64,000 nucleotides of DNA from Akebia trifoliata (GCA_017979445.1 CM030717.1:18463288-18527287), one strand, 5' to 3'; positions 10,452-21,422 are shown, numbered from the stretch's first letter. Numbers and translations: made by a program. Notes: generated by a model not told the origin, from the sequence alone.

Positions 10452-12209
10452 GTGGTGATCGATGATCAACCCATTCAGGAGAATGGTCCCTCTGACACTG
10501 AAGGTGAGGACGAGGGAGTGTTCCCTCTTACATCCTTGCCAGCCCCAACGTCTCTAGTTCCAGAAACACTACCTGTTGTCAAAGGTCATCCCGCCAGTCA
10601 AATCCTTGGAGATCCTCACATCGGAGTAAAAACCCGACGGCAACTTGAGACGTTAAATAGTCATCTTTGCTTCACATCCAAGTTGGAACCCAAAAATATT
10701 GATGAAGCCCTCCATGATGAATACTGGGTCCAAGTCATGCAAGACAAACTTCTTCAATTTCATAGGAATCAGGTTTGGCAGCTCGTACCAAGGCCATCTG
10801 ACAAGAATGTCATTGGGACTAAGTGGATTTATAAGAACAAATCGGATGAACTTGGCAATGTTGTCCGAAATAAAGCTCGTCTGGTTACACAGGGCTACTC
10901 TCAGATTGAGGGGATTGACTTTGATGAAACTTTTTCCCCGATGGCAAGACTTGAGTCAATTCGGATTTTGATGTCCATTGCATGTGTGTTGAAATTCAAA
11001 CTATTCCAAATGGACGTTAAGAGTGCATTTCTCAATGGTTTCTTAGATGAGGAAGTATATGTTGAACAACCAAAAGGATTTGTTGATCCCAAACATCCTC
11101 ACCAAGTATTCAGATTGAAAAAGGCTCTCTACGGTCTCAAACAGGCCCCCCGTGCCTGGTATGAAAGACTGACTAAGTTTCTGCTCAGTCATAAATTTGT
11201 TAGGGGGAGCGTTGATAAAACGCTATTTGTTCAAAGAATTGGTGGCGACACTCTCATTGCTCAAATCTATGTGGACGACATTGTGTTCGGATCCACCGCT
11301 GAAGGCTTGGCCAAAAAATTTGCTCACCTTATGCAATTCGAATTCGAAATGAGCATGGTTGGTGAACTCAGCTTCTTCCTGGGATTGCAAATTAAACAAC
11401 TCGAGAATGGCCTGTTCATTTCTCAGACTAAATATGCGCAAGATTTGGTAGATCAATTTAGCTTAAAGTCTGGTAGAACACATCATACTCCTATGAGCAC
11501 CACTCTTAAACTTTTTAAAGATCCTTTAAATAAAAGTGTAGATGAGCATCTTTACAGGAGTATGATTGGCAGCCTTCTCTATCTTATAGCCAGTAGGCCC
11601 GATATCTCTTACAGTGTATGCACTTGTGCCCGTTTTCAAGCAGCTCCTAAGGAATCTCATCTCCTAGCTGTTAAGAGGATTATCAGATACGTCGCCGGTA
11701 CCACGGAAAATGGCCTCTGGTATCCATTTGATTCCTCGTCCATCATTGCCGGGTACACCGACGCCGATTGGGCCGGCAACATAGATGATAGAAAATCCAC
11801 CAGTAGTGGCTGTTTCTACATTGGGAACTGTTTAGTTGCCTGGCATAGTAAGAAACAAAGTTCCATATCTCTTTCAACTGCTGAGGCTGAGTACATTGCC
11901 GCTGGAAGCTGCTGTGCTCAACTTCTTTGGATGAAGCTGATGCTCGCGAACTATGGGATATCTCAAGATACGATGAGCCTCTTATGCGATAACACCAGTG
12001 CTATCAATATCTCAAAGAATCCGGTCCAACACTCTCGCACTAAACATATTGATATTCAGCATCACTTCATTCGTGAACTTGTTGAAGCACACACCATCTG
12101 CCTGGAATATATTCCGACTGAAAATCAACTTGCTGATATCTTCACCAAGCCCCTCGATTCCTTATGGTTTGACCACCTTCGGAAATCTATTGGGGTCTGC
12201 TCATTGTGA
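10452..12209 (+). CDS. Copia reverse transcriptase and RNase H (open frame)
   Basis: This is an uninterrupted frame of 585 residues. The ATG at 10452 is probably only an internal methionine of the former polyprotein. RVT_2 motifs are visible: [68 protein letters not shown], and the catalytic YVDD at 11268-11279. RNase H follows with [23 protein letters not shown] spacing, [15 protein letters not shown], and [20 protein letters not shown]. It ends with [13 protein letters not shown] at the usual copia terminus. All key catalytic residues appear intact, so this part of the polyprotein could still be functional if expressed. It is in frame with the integrase part, separated by a TAA at 10389. 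Confidence 0.95.
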   Translation: MVIDDQPIQENGPSDTEGEDEGVFPLTSLPAPTSLVPETLPVVKGHPASQILGDPHIGVKTRRQLETLNSHLCFTSKLEPKNIDEALHDEYWVQVMQDKLLQFHRNQVWQLVPRPSDKNVIGTKWIYKNKSDELGNVVRNKARLVTQGYSQIEGIDFDETFSPMARLESIRILMSIACVLKFKLFQMDVKSAFLNGFLDEEVYVEQPKGFVDPKHPHQVFRLKKALYGLKQAPRAWYERLTKFLLSHKFVRGSVDKTLFVQRIGGDTLIAQIYVDDIVFGSTAEGLAKKFAHLMQFEFEMSMVGELSFFLGLQIKQLENGLFISQTKYAQDLVDQFSLKSGRTHHTPMSTTLKLFKDPLNKSVDEHLYRSMIGSLLYLIASRPDISYSVCTCARFQAAPKESHLLAVKRIIRYVAGTTENGLWYPFDSSSIIAGYTDADWAGNIDDRKSTSSGCFYIGNCLVAWHSKKQSSISLSTAEAEYIAAGSCCAQLLWMKLMLANYGISQDTMSLLCDNTSAINISKNPVQHSRTKHIDIQHHFIRELVEAHTICLEYIPTENQLADIFTKPLDSLWFDHLRKSIGVCSL

Positions 12210-12649
12210 GCAGGGCCTATGTGCACTCGGGATGCCAAAATAAAAAAAATAAAAAATAAAAAAATATATAAAAATAAAAAAATAAATAAAAAAAATAAAT
12301 ATTAAAAAAAAAAAATGTATGAATTCTAGAGCAGATGTCGGTGGCAGAATGAGCATTTTGTCAGTTCCACCGCCAAATTACTCATCGACAGATATCGGTG
12401 GCACCGACTACTTCTGACGGTTTGACTGACAGAACGCGACTCTTCATTTTTCAAAAAAAAATTTCTCTTTCTTCCTTTCTCCTTTTATTCTCCCTTCGCG
12501 CCCTTTCACTTCCCTCACTGTTCCATTGTTTCACTTTCCCTCTTGCTTCGTCTTCTTCTTTCTTCTCTCTCTCTCTCTTGTTGCTTGCCACCATGATGCT
12601 TCTCCTAGCCCTGTTGTCCCTGCTCTCCGTTGGGCTCCTCAGTACCCTA
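12210..12649 (+). other. Copia spacer between pol and env-like ORF, with LTR-like motifs
   Basis: An A-rich run (12239-12315) follows pol. At 12340-12420 three motifs of the LTR type reappear: GTCGGTGGCAG, CAGTTCCACCGCC and ATCGGTGGCACCGAC. A CT-rich leader (12470-12590) then precedes the ATG at 12650. An LTR-like motif cluster plus a pyrimidine-rich leader looks like a possible internal promoter for the third ORF. This is an inference. Confidence 0.5.
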
Positions 12650-13852
12650 ATGGCGCGTCGTCGCCAAGCGCGACCTCCTCCAGCCCAACGAAATGTTCGA
12701 AGCAAGCGTGCTTCAACATCCACTGCCCCGCCGTCCTCCTCATCGTCCTCCTCTGCTAAGGCCGACGCCCCAGATGACGAGGAGGCTGATCTGCCTCCCC
12801 CACAGGGCTCACGCCATCCTCCTTCATCCGATGTCGGCATTGACGATGACCAATGCCAATATATCGAGCGCTTGCAATCCCTTCGCGACCGCCCCATCGT
12901 CTAAGAACGCCGCGTGGATCTCACCGTGGTGCACCCTTTTGGCCTTCCTGATCTACTACATCAGATGGGGTGGGAGGCATTTCTGGACCTTGGAGGTGAT
13001 GTGTTTCCTTCGCGGGTCCGTCGCTTCTATGCCAGTATTGTGGACTCTCGTGACTTTCCTCCATCTCTGGATGTGGTGGCATTCGGCACGCCCACTCAGA
13101 TCAGCACTCATGTTACGGCTGCCACCATTGCCTCCATATTGGGTATCACTTGTACCTATGTTAGCCATCCCAATCCCATTTCCGACCTAGGGTCTCGCCG
13201 GAACGCATATATGGATGTACTCTGTGGGCGCCGGGACATCCAGTGGGTCAAGGACAGTGCGATTCGTGGCACAGATCTTCTACCGAGGTATAGGCTTCTT
13301 CACAAACTGTTTACCTCGAATCTCTATCCGTGTGCTGGGAACAAGACCGACGTGGCCATGCATATGGCTGATACTCTGTACTGTGTTGCTACCAGTCAAC
13401 TCATGTGTCTTGCCACCTATCTTCTTCATACGATTGTTGGTTTTGTACGGTCCGGACGGTCCTCCGGTAACCTTCCCTATGGCCACCTCATTTCCCAATT
13501 GGTTGTTTATTGTGGTCTTCCGGCGGACACCAGTCCAGTGATTCATGAAGACCGGTTCACGGCTGCAACTCTCTCCAAGATGCGGATTGTCCTTCCAGAT
13601 GCACCTCCTCCACCTCGCTCTGGCCGTCGGCCTGCCACTCCACCCCCTTCGGACACACCCACTTCACCTCAGCCTCCCCCCTCCGATTTTGCGTCTCGGT
13701 TAGCTGCTTTGGAAGCCGACCAGCTCCATTTGGTCCAAGGGCAAATTCGTCTGGAGTCGCGCCTCAAGAAGATGAACCGTTATCTCAAGACTCTTATTCG
13801 GGCTTGTGTACCCGGGCATGCCACCTCCGATGACAGCTCTAGCAGTGGTTAG
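12650..13852 (+). pseudogene. Copia third ORF, SIRE env-like protein, one internal stop
   Basis: The start chosen is the ATG at 12650 (MARRRQARPP), because it opens a basic, then Ser-rich and acidic segment as in SIRE-type third ORFs. An in-frame TAA stands at 12902-12904. The same frame then runs open to 13852. The part after the stop has a globular domain (about 12914-13560) resembling the putative plant transposon protein domain found in SIRE-type third ORFs. A Pro-rich linker (near 13600-13690) and a short coiled-coil region (FASRLAALEADQLHLV and on) follow. No convincing transmembrane anchor was seen in the second part. A hydrophobic stretch exists only upstream of this ATG (12560-12640 in the same frame). 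The function is unknown. Env-like is a family label here, with no evidence of membrane fusion activity. Confidence 0.7.
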
Positions 13853-14359
13853 TTCTTTTTGTTACATTTTTCTGCTCTTTTGTTGTTTGGTTGCATTGGG
13901 TCAGGCTGTCTATACCATCTCCTGTATTTATCTATCTTTTGTACCTACTCAAGTTTCTAATGAATATGTGGTTATGATTATGCATGTTTCCTTTCTGGCA
14001 TTACACTATTGTGCTTCTCTACTACTGTTGTTGGTTGCCTTGATTGTTGGCCTTGGGGCATTGCCCCCTTTGTCAACCCACTAAAAAAAAGGGGGAGAAG
14101 GAATCCCACCTGTGAACACTTGTTTGAATGCAGGAATATGTGATTACTGCAAGGAGTAAGGGGGAGATATCTGCGTGTCTTGTATTTGACAAGGTTTGTG
14201 CAATCCCCAAGAGCTCTCTTGCTATGAAGTAATTTATATCTTGTATGCGTTATAGTAATATGTATTGTGTAAAATCCTTTTGGGCTCTTCATGTAAGTGA
14301 TTACTTTTTCCAAAGGGTCACAGTTGGCATTCTAGGATTGGTTTTGTCTTGTAATTGAC
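13853..14359 (+). other. Copia 3' untranslated region with extra polypurine tracts
   Basis: No gene was recognised. Two purine runs (AAAAAAAAGGGGGAGAAGGA at about 14082-14101 and TAAGGGGGAGATA near 14157-14169) resemble the real PPT at 14360. Multiple PPT-like tracts before the 3' LTR are a known trait of Sirevirus-type elements. Confidence 0.65.
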
Positions 14360-14400
14360 AAAGGGGGAGATTGTCAGTACCATGTTTTGTCAATTACAAG
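14348..14400. repeat. Inverted repeat bracketing PPT and 3' LTR start
   Basis: CTTGTAATTGACAAA at 14348-14362 is the exact reverse complement of TTTGTCAATTACAAG at 14386-14400. The 23-bp loop contains the last part of the PPT and the first 14 bp of U3. The right arm is inside the LTR and is also present in the 5' LTR at 5338-5352. The left arm is internal sequence. Confidence 0.85.
14360..14371 (+). other. Copia polypurine tract
   Basis: AAAGGGGGAGAT directly precedes the 3' LTR start TGTCAG at 14372. This is the standard position for plus-strand primer formation. Confidence 0.9.
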
Positions 14401-15870
14401 GGTGGTCGTGTGATGTCATGATGTAACTACTAGAAACATTATTGTGTATTCATAACTCAACGAAAAATCCAAAATATATCAAAACCAATCAAGGTCAAGG
14501 GTCATCATCATCCGTGGAGCATCAGAACAGGTATACCTCAAGGGGATTAGAAACTGTCGGCAGGAGTAAAGGATCCACCGCCAGCCACCGACCGAATATT
14601 TTGAGATATCTTCTATCGGTGGCAGGAGCTTTAATCTGTCGGTCCCACCGATAGAATATTCATCGGTCCCATCGATGAAGATCTTGACGGTTCCACCGTT
14701 ATCCACCGACAAATTAACATGGGATACCTTCTATCGGTGGCAGAAGAACAATCCTGTCGGTCCCACCGATATATTAGGCATCGATTCCACCGAAGATCAC
14801 TTTATCGATCCCACCGCCATCCACCGTCAGAATTAATGAAGGAATTTTCATTCGGTGGCAGAAGCATACTTCTGGCGGTTCCACCGTAAAAGTACTCATC
14901 GGTCCCACCGATGAAGCTTGGAGGTTCTACCGTCAGTACTGGCGAAAATGCTAAACGGTAAGATTTTCGACCGTTATGATTGGTCGGTGCCACCGTTGGA
15001 ATTCAGGTGCCACTGACAGAAAGCCGTTAAGAGCTCTTCCTATAAAAGAAAAGGTCTAGGCCTCTTCTTGGGTTGATCAACAACTTCGAAGTTCAACCCA
15101 AGCCAATAAGCATACTTTAAAAGGCTTAACGAAGGAAGAAGAGTCGTGAAGGGTAGTCAAAATCATGCATATCAAACTACCTCATCTTAGTTGATCAAGC
15201 TCTACTTATTCCACCCTTCAAGAGTTACATTCTAACATCGAGCGAGGCAAGAAGCCATTGTTGAAGGAAGTAATGAAGAACTGAAGAACAACACACTCAC
15301 TTCAATCGTCATAACTGTGAGTTTGATTGTTCGTATCTTAAATTCTAAAAATATACTTGTAATAGTTCACTTGATTTCTTCTTCAAAATCAAGCACTTGA
15401 TTGAGTTGCGGACTCAAGTTGAGTGACAAAGGTTACTGAGTTTCCTAAGTATAAAACTCAAGGAGTTTGAGTGGATGTGGTCCATTCAATCGTAGGGTTG
15501 CGGAATTAACCCGAAAAATTCTGTGTGCGGTTTAAGGTGAACCAAAAACCTCAAGTTTTAGTGGACACTAAAGAACCATCAATTTGAGTTCTCTTGGGAG
15601 TGGATGTAGGCACGGGTGCTGAACCACTATAAATCGTGTGTCTCATATCTTGTCTCAGATCCTCTTATCTTTATACCAATTTGGATGCACATCATGACTG
15701 ATCATATCTTGCATGAATATCTTGCTTCATGAATGCTTTAGTGAATGCTCCCTGATCAACTTACTCATTAAAAATTCATTCACATCCTAATATTCACATT
15801 CAGTAGAATTATAAAATAGTCCTATTCACCCCCCCTCTAGGTCACTATCTTGTCAAAGCTGGTAATTTCA
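14372..15870 (+). repeat. Copia 3' LTR
   Basis: It is about 1499 bp, starts TGTCAGTACC, ends GGTAATTTCA, and is followed by TGCCT. It matches the 5' LTR except at about 25 sites seen by eye. Several differences fall in the palindrome array, for example CATCGATTCC versus CATCGGTTCC and CCCATCGATG versus CCCACCGATG. The TATA box is at 15041-15048. Confidence 0.96.
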
Positions 15871-16051
15871 TGCCTAACACCTTCCAACCCCGTAACGTGA
15901 TCCCCGGATCGTTATTTTTCTTTCATAGATTAGTACTATTTGCCTTCTAGAGTCAGTATTCAGTTTCTAGACCGTAATAACTAGGTGACGACTCCCAAAG
16001 CTCAAAGGTCAAAAGCGGATCTGCGCACCCTGCGGATTGAGGGCGTTTTTA
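15871..16051 (+). repeat. Solo LTR C of Tat-type gypsy, right part
   Basis: The segment resumes the LTR after the copia (TGCCTAACACCTTCCAACCC) and ends GAGGGCGTTTTTA, matching the reverse complement of the LTR A and LTR B starts. The first five bases are the duplicated target site. GAGTT follows at 16052. Confidence 0.88.
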
Positions 16052-16640
16052 GAGTTTCATTTTCTATGTATGATTCTTTTTCCCGTGACTTTGCTAGTTT
16101 CGTAATTGTTTGCCTCGTATTGGATCCTAAATGTCTTTCTTCTACTAGACTTTAAGTCGATACTGTATTATCCCTATTTCTTCTTGTAGTCCTCCTTATG
16201 GTGGGATATTTACTCCTTGATCCTTTTGAAATTTATCCTTAAATTAGTGGTTGAGCCTTTCTTCTATCCTCTGTAATCTTTTTGTCAGTTGACCCACCAT
16301 GATCATTTGTGCCTCAAACATCTCCGATTGTCTCCTTTCCATGTGAGCCTGACTCTGGGATAATTTAGAGACTGCTTCTATCAATCGTTCTATCTTCGTA
16401 AGTTTACTCAACCTAAGTAGACTTTCTCCACCAGTTTGACTCCTTGACAAGGGTCCAGTTGCACCTCTAGTTCCTAGCATCTTTCCTAATTTGCTAGTTT
16501 AGTAATCTTTTATTTATTAGAAGGAAGACACCTTTCAGAACAACACCAACATCATTCTCATGGAAACATTAACTACTAGTATAATAAGAAATCTAGTAAT
16601 GAACACCATTTTCTTTACTAACAGAATGAACCTAGAATCT
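16052..16640 (-). pseudogene. Gag-only gypsy copy 1, gag N-terminus and leader
   Basis: On the minus strand an ATG at 16480 opens MLGTRGATGPLSRSQTGG and continues through a helical, Leu/Gln/Glu-rich stretch (LTKIERLIEAVSKLSQSQ, then QLTKRLQRIEERLNH) typical of the N-terminus of Tekay/Del-type Gag. The reading continues to the LTR C insertion. Its 3' part lies at 3964 and below. Upstream leader sequence matches copy 3 (51660-51850) base for base in long runs, and stops matching at about 16640. That marks the truncated 5' end of copy 1. Confidence 0.75.
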
Positions 16641-17299
16641 TCATCCCATCAAGAAGATGACACATTTCTCCATCATTATCATGCATATGTGAGTGTGTGC
16701 TTGTGTACAACATGATGCATGAGATTAAGGGAAAGAGGGCTTCAACCCCTACTTTTTCGATCGAACTTTAGTCCAACCTACTAGAGGTGGAAGAGGGTAT
16801 GTATTACATCTTTAGGGATTTCTAAAAAAAAAACAAAAAAAGTAAAAGGTTAAAATTAGAAGATGCAAATTAAACCATAAACCTAGACTACACCTACCTT
16901 GTTCATTGATGCTTTCGAATGAGCATGACTCTTGAGATGGCTTTGAGAGTTGAGTGCTTGGGTTGAGAGTAAATAGTTAAAGAAAGTAGGATTTTGGTTG
17001 AGGGTTGAGGTTGGATAAGAGTTCTTTGAGTTAAAAAGTTGGGTTGAGAGAGTGTTGGAGAAGTGAGTGGAACATTTTATATAGTTTGGGGTAGAGAAAT
17101 GGAGGCTTTTGAGCATGAATTATTCATAGAAAATGGGGTTATTTATAAAAATTTTGAAAAACTTTTGGGGCTAAAGTGGTCCAACCCTAAAAATAAAAAG
17201 AATGAACATGAAGTTTGGGTTATTTCTTTTGGATTTTTCATTTGTATGAGGGTAAAGATGACATTTGTGAAGAAACCTAAAAAACATTCTTTGATATTT

Positions 17300-17580
17300 G
17301 ATTTTTTGGTAAACAAAGGTAAGAGTACAAAAAATGCTTTTGAGAGGGTGAATACAGGAGTGACATGTGTAAAGGTGAAATGGTAGGTAAAATGTAGACC
17401 TTAGTTCATTTGTAAATAACTCATAAAGTAAGGGTGGATGTATGTTTTTGAAATGGACTAATGGGAAAACAAAAGTATTTTTGAGAGGGTAAGTAGGAGA
17501 GTGACATGTGCAAATGTGAAGTAATAGATGAAAAGTAAACATTGGTTCATTTGTAAGATGGACTAATAGGAGAGCTTCAT
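17300..17580. repeat. Degenerate tandem duplication of about 120-130 bp
   Basis: Two diverged units share CTTTTGAGAGGGTGAATACA versus TTTTTGAGAGGGTAAGTAGG, then GTGACATGTG, then GGTTCATTTGTAA. They lie at about 17330-17410 and 17470-17560. Confidence 0.6.
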
Positions 17581-18109
17581 GTATGTATTTGAAGATTCTC
17601 ACCTTTTGAGGGTATGATTGGAAGTTTTCTCAACTTTATGGATTATTACCAAAGACCAAAGAACCTTTTTGGTTTAACTATCCTTTTTGGGAAGGCATTA
17701 TTAAATTTTCAAAAGGGGGAGTTGACTCTCCAATTAGATTGAATTATTGGGTATTGGGGGCTTATGAGATATCAACATGTATCATCCTTTGAGGGGTGTG
17801 AGAGAATATGCTTAGTATTGGGCTTAGGGGATAGACTTGGGCTATGGTTTTTAGGTTAGGAGATGGACTTGGTTTATAGATAATGGGTATTTGGGCTATG
17901 GACTTTATTTATGGATAATGGGTTTGGAGATGAGTTAAGAAATTAGAGTGGATTAGGGATAAGGTTGAGGATGACATGATACATGTATGCATGAAGATGA
18001 TGCCACATGGCAATGCGGGTCCGTTGAGAGGCTTGAGATCTAAATTGAAATCAATTTGAAAAAAAAATAGTTTTTCTTAAAGGGTTCATGCAAATTGTGG
18101 TGTCTACAC

Positions 18110-18655
18110 AAAAACAAGATTTTGATCTAGGAGGTTGAGTAGGTTCTTCTTAAGATCATGTAGATTATGAGTCTTAACTTATTAGACTACATATAAAATA
18201 TACATTGCATTGCGACTTTGGTTGTATTACTTCTTAATCCATGAATGCACTTTCAAGATTTTTATGAGACTTGGTTTTATTACTTTGGATTATTAGTTGT
18301 TTCAAAAAGTTTTTTTTAGCTAATTTCATATAGTTTTCATTTCGATTTGATCAAAGGTTCTGTTATCCAACATGTTTATTATGAGATTCATTTTTGTTCT
18401 TAATTAATAGTCAGGCATTGACCTGCCTAACAATGCGTAGTAGATGTTGTTGCGATAGAAAAGCTCTTTGTTCTTAAATGAGGTTTATCCACTAAATTCT
18501 AGCTTGATCGGTTGCAAATAGAATGCATATGAAGACTGATGGTAAAGGAGAATGCAAAAACAAGGTTTTATCGAGGAAGCTGAGTAGGTTCTTCTTAAGA
18601 TCATGTAGATTATGAGTCTTAACTTATTAGACTACATATAAAATATACTGCATTG
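18110..18655. repeat. Direct repeat of about 105 bp, 440 bp apart
   Basis: Positions 18110-18215 and about 18553-18655 share nearly identical sequence, including GAGTAGGTTCTTCTTAAGAT and CATATAAAATATAC. The close identity suggests a recent local duplication or two copies of a short element. Confidence 0.75.
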
Positions 18656-18859
18656 CAAATGAGTCCTGAATTGAATTTGCTTGTACAGCAATTTCTTATG
18701 TAAATGACTGATCTTGCTAATGGATCTCGACCTTTCAATGAATGGACCCCGTTAGAGAATCTCGTTGAGTGATGATGAGTTTGACTAGATTATATGCTTT
18801 TAATTAGTTTCTTTTTAATGTTCTTTAAAATAGAATTTCTAGTTAGGGTGCCATAGCAC

Positions 18860-19300
18860 TAAATTGTTTGTACATGCACATGACGAAATTTTAATCGATT
18901 TGATAATAATTCGTGCATGTTATGATGATTACTCATTCGAAAATTATTTAGGCATGCAACGATTGATTGATTTGGAAATTTTATGCATGAGATATAATTA
19001 TCGATTTGAAAATTTCATGAACATTACATGTTTACTGATTTGGAAATTTATTTATGCATGTGATATTTTTATTGACTTGAAAATTAATTTGTGTGTAGTA
19101 TTATTTTCCAAATTAGAAATTATTCATATGAAGATATGTTTAACAAATTTGAAATTATTCATGTGATGAGATGTTTTCACCGGTTTGAAAATTAGTTGCG
19201 TGTGTAATGATGTTTACCTACTTGGAAAATTATTTATGTAGAATGTTACTGATTAAAAATTCATTCATTTGGAAATCATCAAATTGAGTATGTGTGATGT
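18860..19300. repeat. Degenerate short tandem repeats, unit about 45 bp
   Basis: Around nine diverged units share GATTTGGAAATT or ATTTGAAAATTA followed by TTATGCATG and an AT-rich tail. A 100-residue open frame at 18864-19166 is a by-product of the repeat period. Confidence 0.65.
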
Positions 19301-19740
19301 GCTAATTGGATTTTTCATCTTTCATAGAACTTGCTATATGAACCTTAGGCATTAAACATGATTTAGGTTTTTTTAAGTTAATTATTCCTTCTGCGTGTGT
19401 GGAATTTGAAGAATTGGTGAGGTGCTTGTAATATAAAAAAAAAATCGTAGCCATGAGGATTTGGTTAAGAAATCTTGGATCATAATAAAAACCAATCATT
19501 AGGATATCTTGGGTTATAGTAAAGACCGAGCATCTCGATCAGGCAGGTTCGATGTCTAACACCATTCGAAACTCATAACCTGGCCCTTACCTTAGTCTTT
19601 TGCCTTTGGGACGATCCTAATCGATTTTGAAGTTATCTATGGTTCTTAGACTTAAACTAGGTGGTGATTCCCCATTTCCTAAAAATCCCCCAATTTCATA
19701 CTTTTCATTTTTATTATAAAATGTATTGAGACACTTTTAG

Positions 19741-19758
19741 TGACGACTATACTGGAGA
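19741..19758 (+). other. PBS-like remnant of a Tat-type element
   Basis: TGACGACTATACTGGAGA resembles the TGGYGACTCCACTGGGGA type of primer site found next to Tat-type LTRs. It lies about 8 bp after a possible LTR end ACA at 19733. Several bases differ, so this is tentative. Confidence 0.3.
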
Positions 19759-19951
19759 ATTTAGGGTCAAACTTGGCCTGATCCTAAATTATCTTAGGTT
19801 GAATTTCACATGAGTCAATCTTGTCAACTCAATGAGAGTTTTAGACTAGGCAGAATTTTGTCCTTTCTTTTGTGGGTATGTGATGGGATGATGAATGCTT
19901 GATTATTTGTATGATTGGTTTTATAATGAGATTATATGGTTTGTCTAGTAC

Positions 19952-21409
19952 TGAAAGCGCCCTCGATCCACGGGGTGCGCGGATCCACTTTTGATTTTTG
20001 AGGTTTGAAAGTCGCCACATAGTTATTAAGGTCTAGGAACCGAACACTGACTCTAAAAGATAAATAATACTAATCTACGAAAGAAAAATACGGGTCCGAG
20101 GATCATGTTACGGGGTTGGAAGGTGTTAGGCACCAACCCCGCTCGGTAAACACCGGTCTCTACTAATTCCCAAATAAACTACATTACTAAAAAGACCTAA
20201 GTAATAATAAAAAGATAAAAATAGTCATCTTTTTCAAATGCAACGATTTTGTTCCCTCAGATTTGATAGAACAACTCCTTGTATAGTGCTCTTCGCTTCG
20301 TTCTATCACTGGATTCGCTTCAGACCTCCAAGGCGAAGTACCTCTTTATTAGATCTGAATTTTTCTTATGTGTTTATGGATTTCTAAGTGTTTTTGAAGG
20401 GCTTCTAGGGATTTTTTGAGCTAAAGTTAAGGTATGGGTGTTAGGTAAGGAGTTAGGGCTTCAAAATTAGGGTTTATGGGAGGTTCCTTGACCTACTTTT
20501 CCTAGGGTTTATTTTTTATACGAAAATAAATTGTAGGAACCCCTATTTATAGATTTTTTTTTATATGTTTTTTAGTTAGTGTTAGATTAGAATTGTTTTA
20601 AATAGAGTTAGTGTCTAATTAGAATTATAGAGTTAGTGTTAAAGTTTAATTAGAATTGTTTTAAATAGAGTTATAATTTAATTAGAATTGTTTTAGGGTT
20701 TTGACTTTTAGTTTCACTTGATTGACTTGACTTTAGGATTTTGACTTGAGTCTTACTTGATTGACTTTAATTTTAATTAGGATTTCACTTTACATCAATT
20801 ACTGTTTTAATTATTAATTTTCAAATTTTTAATTATTAAAATTGTAAAATTACCATTTTGCCCTCGTAGAGGACTTTTTACGTTTTAAATCGATTTTCGA
20901 TGTTCCAGGATGTTTTGAAATCGATTTTTCGTAAGGAATTCGATGAAAATATTAGTTTGTGTCATTTATGAAAGTTTTTATGCGAAATGATCGTGAACTT
21001 TATGAGGGGCATTTTCATAATTTTATCGAATTTTGTAAAAATTGACTAAATGATTTATTTGATTTTGATTTGTTATTTTATGTGTTTGAAAGGGTTTTCC
21101 TAAGCGTACTGTAGGCTCTAGGGATATTTTGATGTTTGGCCTATTTTGGTAATTTGATCATTTTTTAATGATTTTTATTGTGAAGTTTTTTTTTTGTCTG
21201 TAAGATGATGATTTCTAGGCTTTTGGGATTATATTTTCTTAGTGTAGCGTGGTTTCTAAAGTTTCGTTAATTTGAGATACCTCATCCAAATGTCTAAAAC
21301 ACATCTAATAACAAAATAGAGCATTGGAATAATCATCTATCATTGGGAACCGTTGCAATCAAGTTAACGATTTGATTAATCAAGCGAGTGCAAAAATGGG
21401 GTGTTTACA
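19952..21409 (-). repeat. LTR A (3' LTR of Tat-type element)
   Basis: It is 1458 bp. In plus coordinates it runs from TGAAAGCGCCC to GGGGTGTTTACA, so on the minus strand it reads TGTAAACACCCC to GGGCGCTTTCA. It is homologous to LTR B and LTR C. The PPT lies at its inner edge. Confidence 0.92.
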
Positions 21410-21422
21410 GATGCCCCTCTTT
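21410..21422 (-). other. PPT of Tat-type element
   Basis: On the minus strand AAAGAGGGGCATC directly precedes the LTR start TGTAAAC. This is the position and composition expected for Tat-type elements. Confidence 0.85.

Larger units (their letters stand above)
5324..15870 (+). mobile_element. Complete Ty1/copia retrotransposon, SIRE lineage
   Basis: The element is 10547 bp. It has two LTRs of about 1.5 kb, a TGGTATCAGAGC primer site, gag, protease, integrase, reverse transcriptase and RNase H in copia order, an additional ORF after RNase H, a PPT, and a 5-bp target duplication TGCCT. Copia order with a third, env-like ORF and large size is characteristic of the SIRE/Maximus (Sirevirus) lineage. 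By eye the two LTRs differ at about 25 positions in 1.5 kb, mostly transitions, so the insertion is fairly recent. Gag-pol carries two frameshifts and four stops, so this copy is probably not autonomous now, although the reverse transcriptase/RNase H frame is open. Confidence 0.95.
16641..19735. other. Non-coding repeat-rich region, possible divergent LTR
   Basis: No gene was recognised. The segment holds several internal repeats (annotated separately) and open frames without domain signal. Its right end (about 19500-19735) has an order of short motifs that recalls the 3' end of the Tat LTRs (AACACCATTC, AACCTGG, then ACACTTTTAG), followed by a PBS-like sequence. It may be the plus-oriented LTR of another, older Tat-type element. 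Confidence 0.35.

Noticed and set aside
12451..12897. 148-residue minus-strand ORF opposite the env-like ORF
   Set aside because: It is a low-complexity Glu/Arg/Ser shadow of the GC-richer plus-strand ORF. The plus frame continues past the stop with better composition.
13978..14313. 111-residue minus-strand ORF in the copia 3' region
   Set aside because: No family resemblance. It spans the PPT-like tracts and untranslated region.
17063..17386. 107-residue plus-strand ORF and its 143-residue antisense partner at 17171-17602
   Set aside because: They lie in a diverged tandem duplication with no domain signal. The two overlap on opposite strands.
18864..19166. 100-residue ORF rich in Ile/Leu/Tyr
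   Set aside because: It is produced by the 45-bp tandem repeats and has no domain signal.
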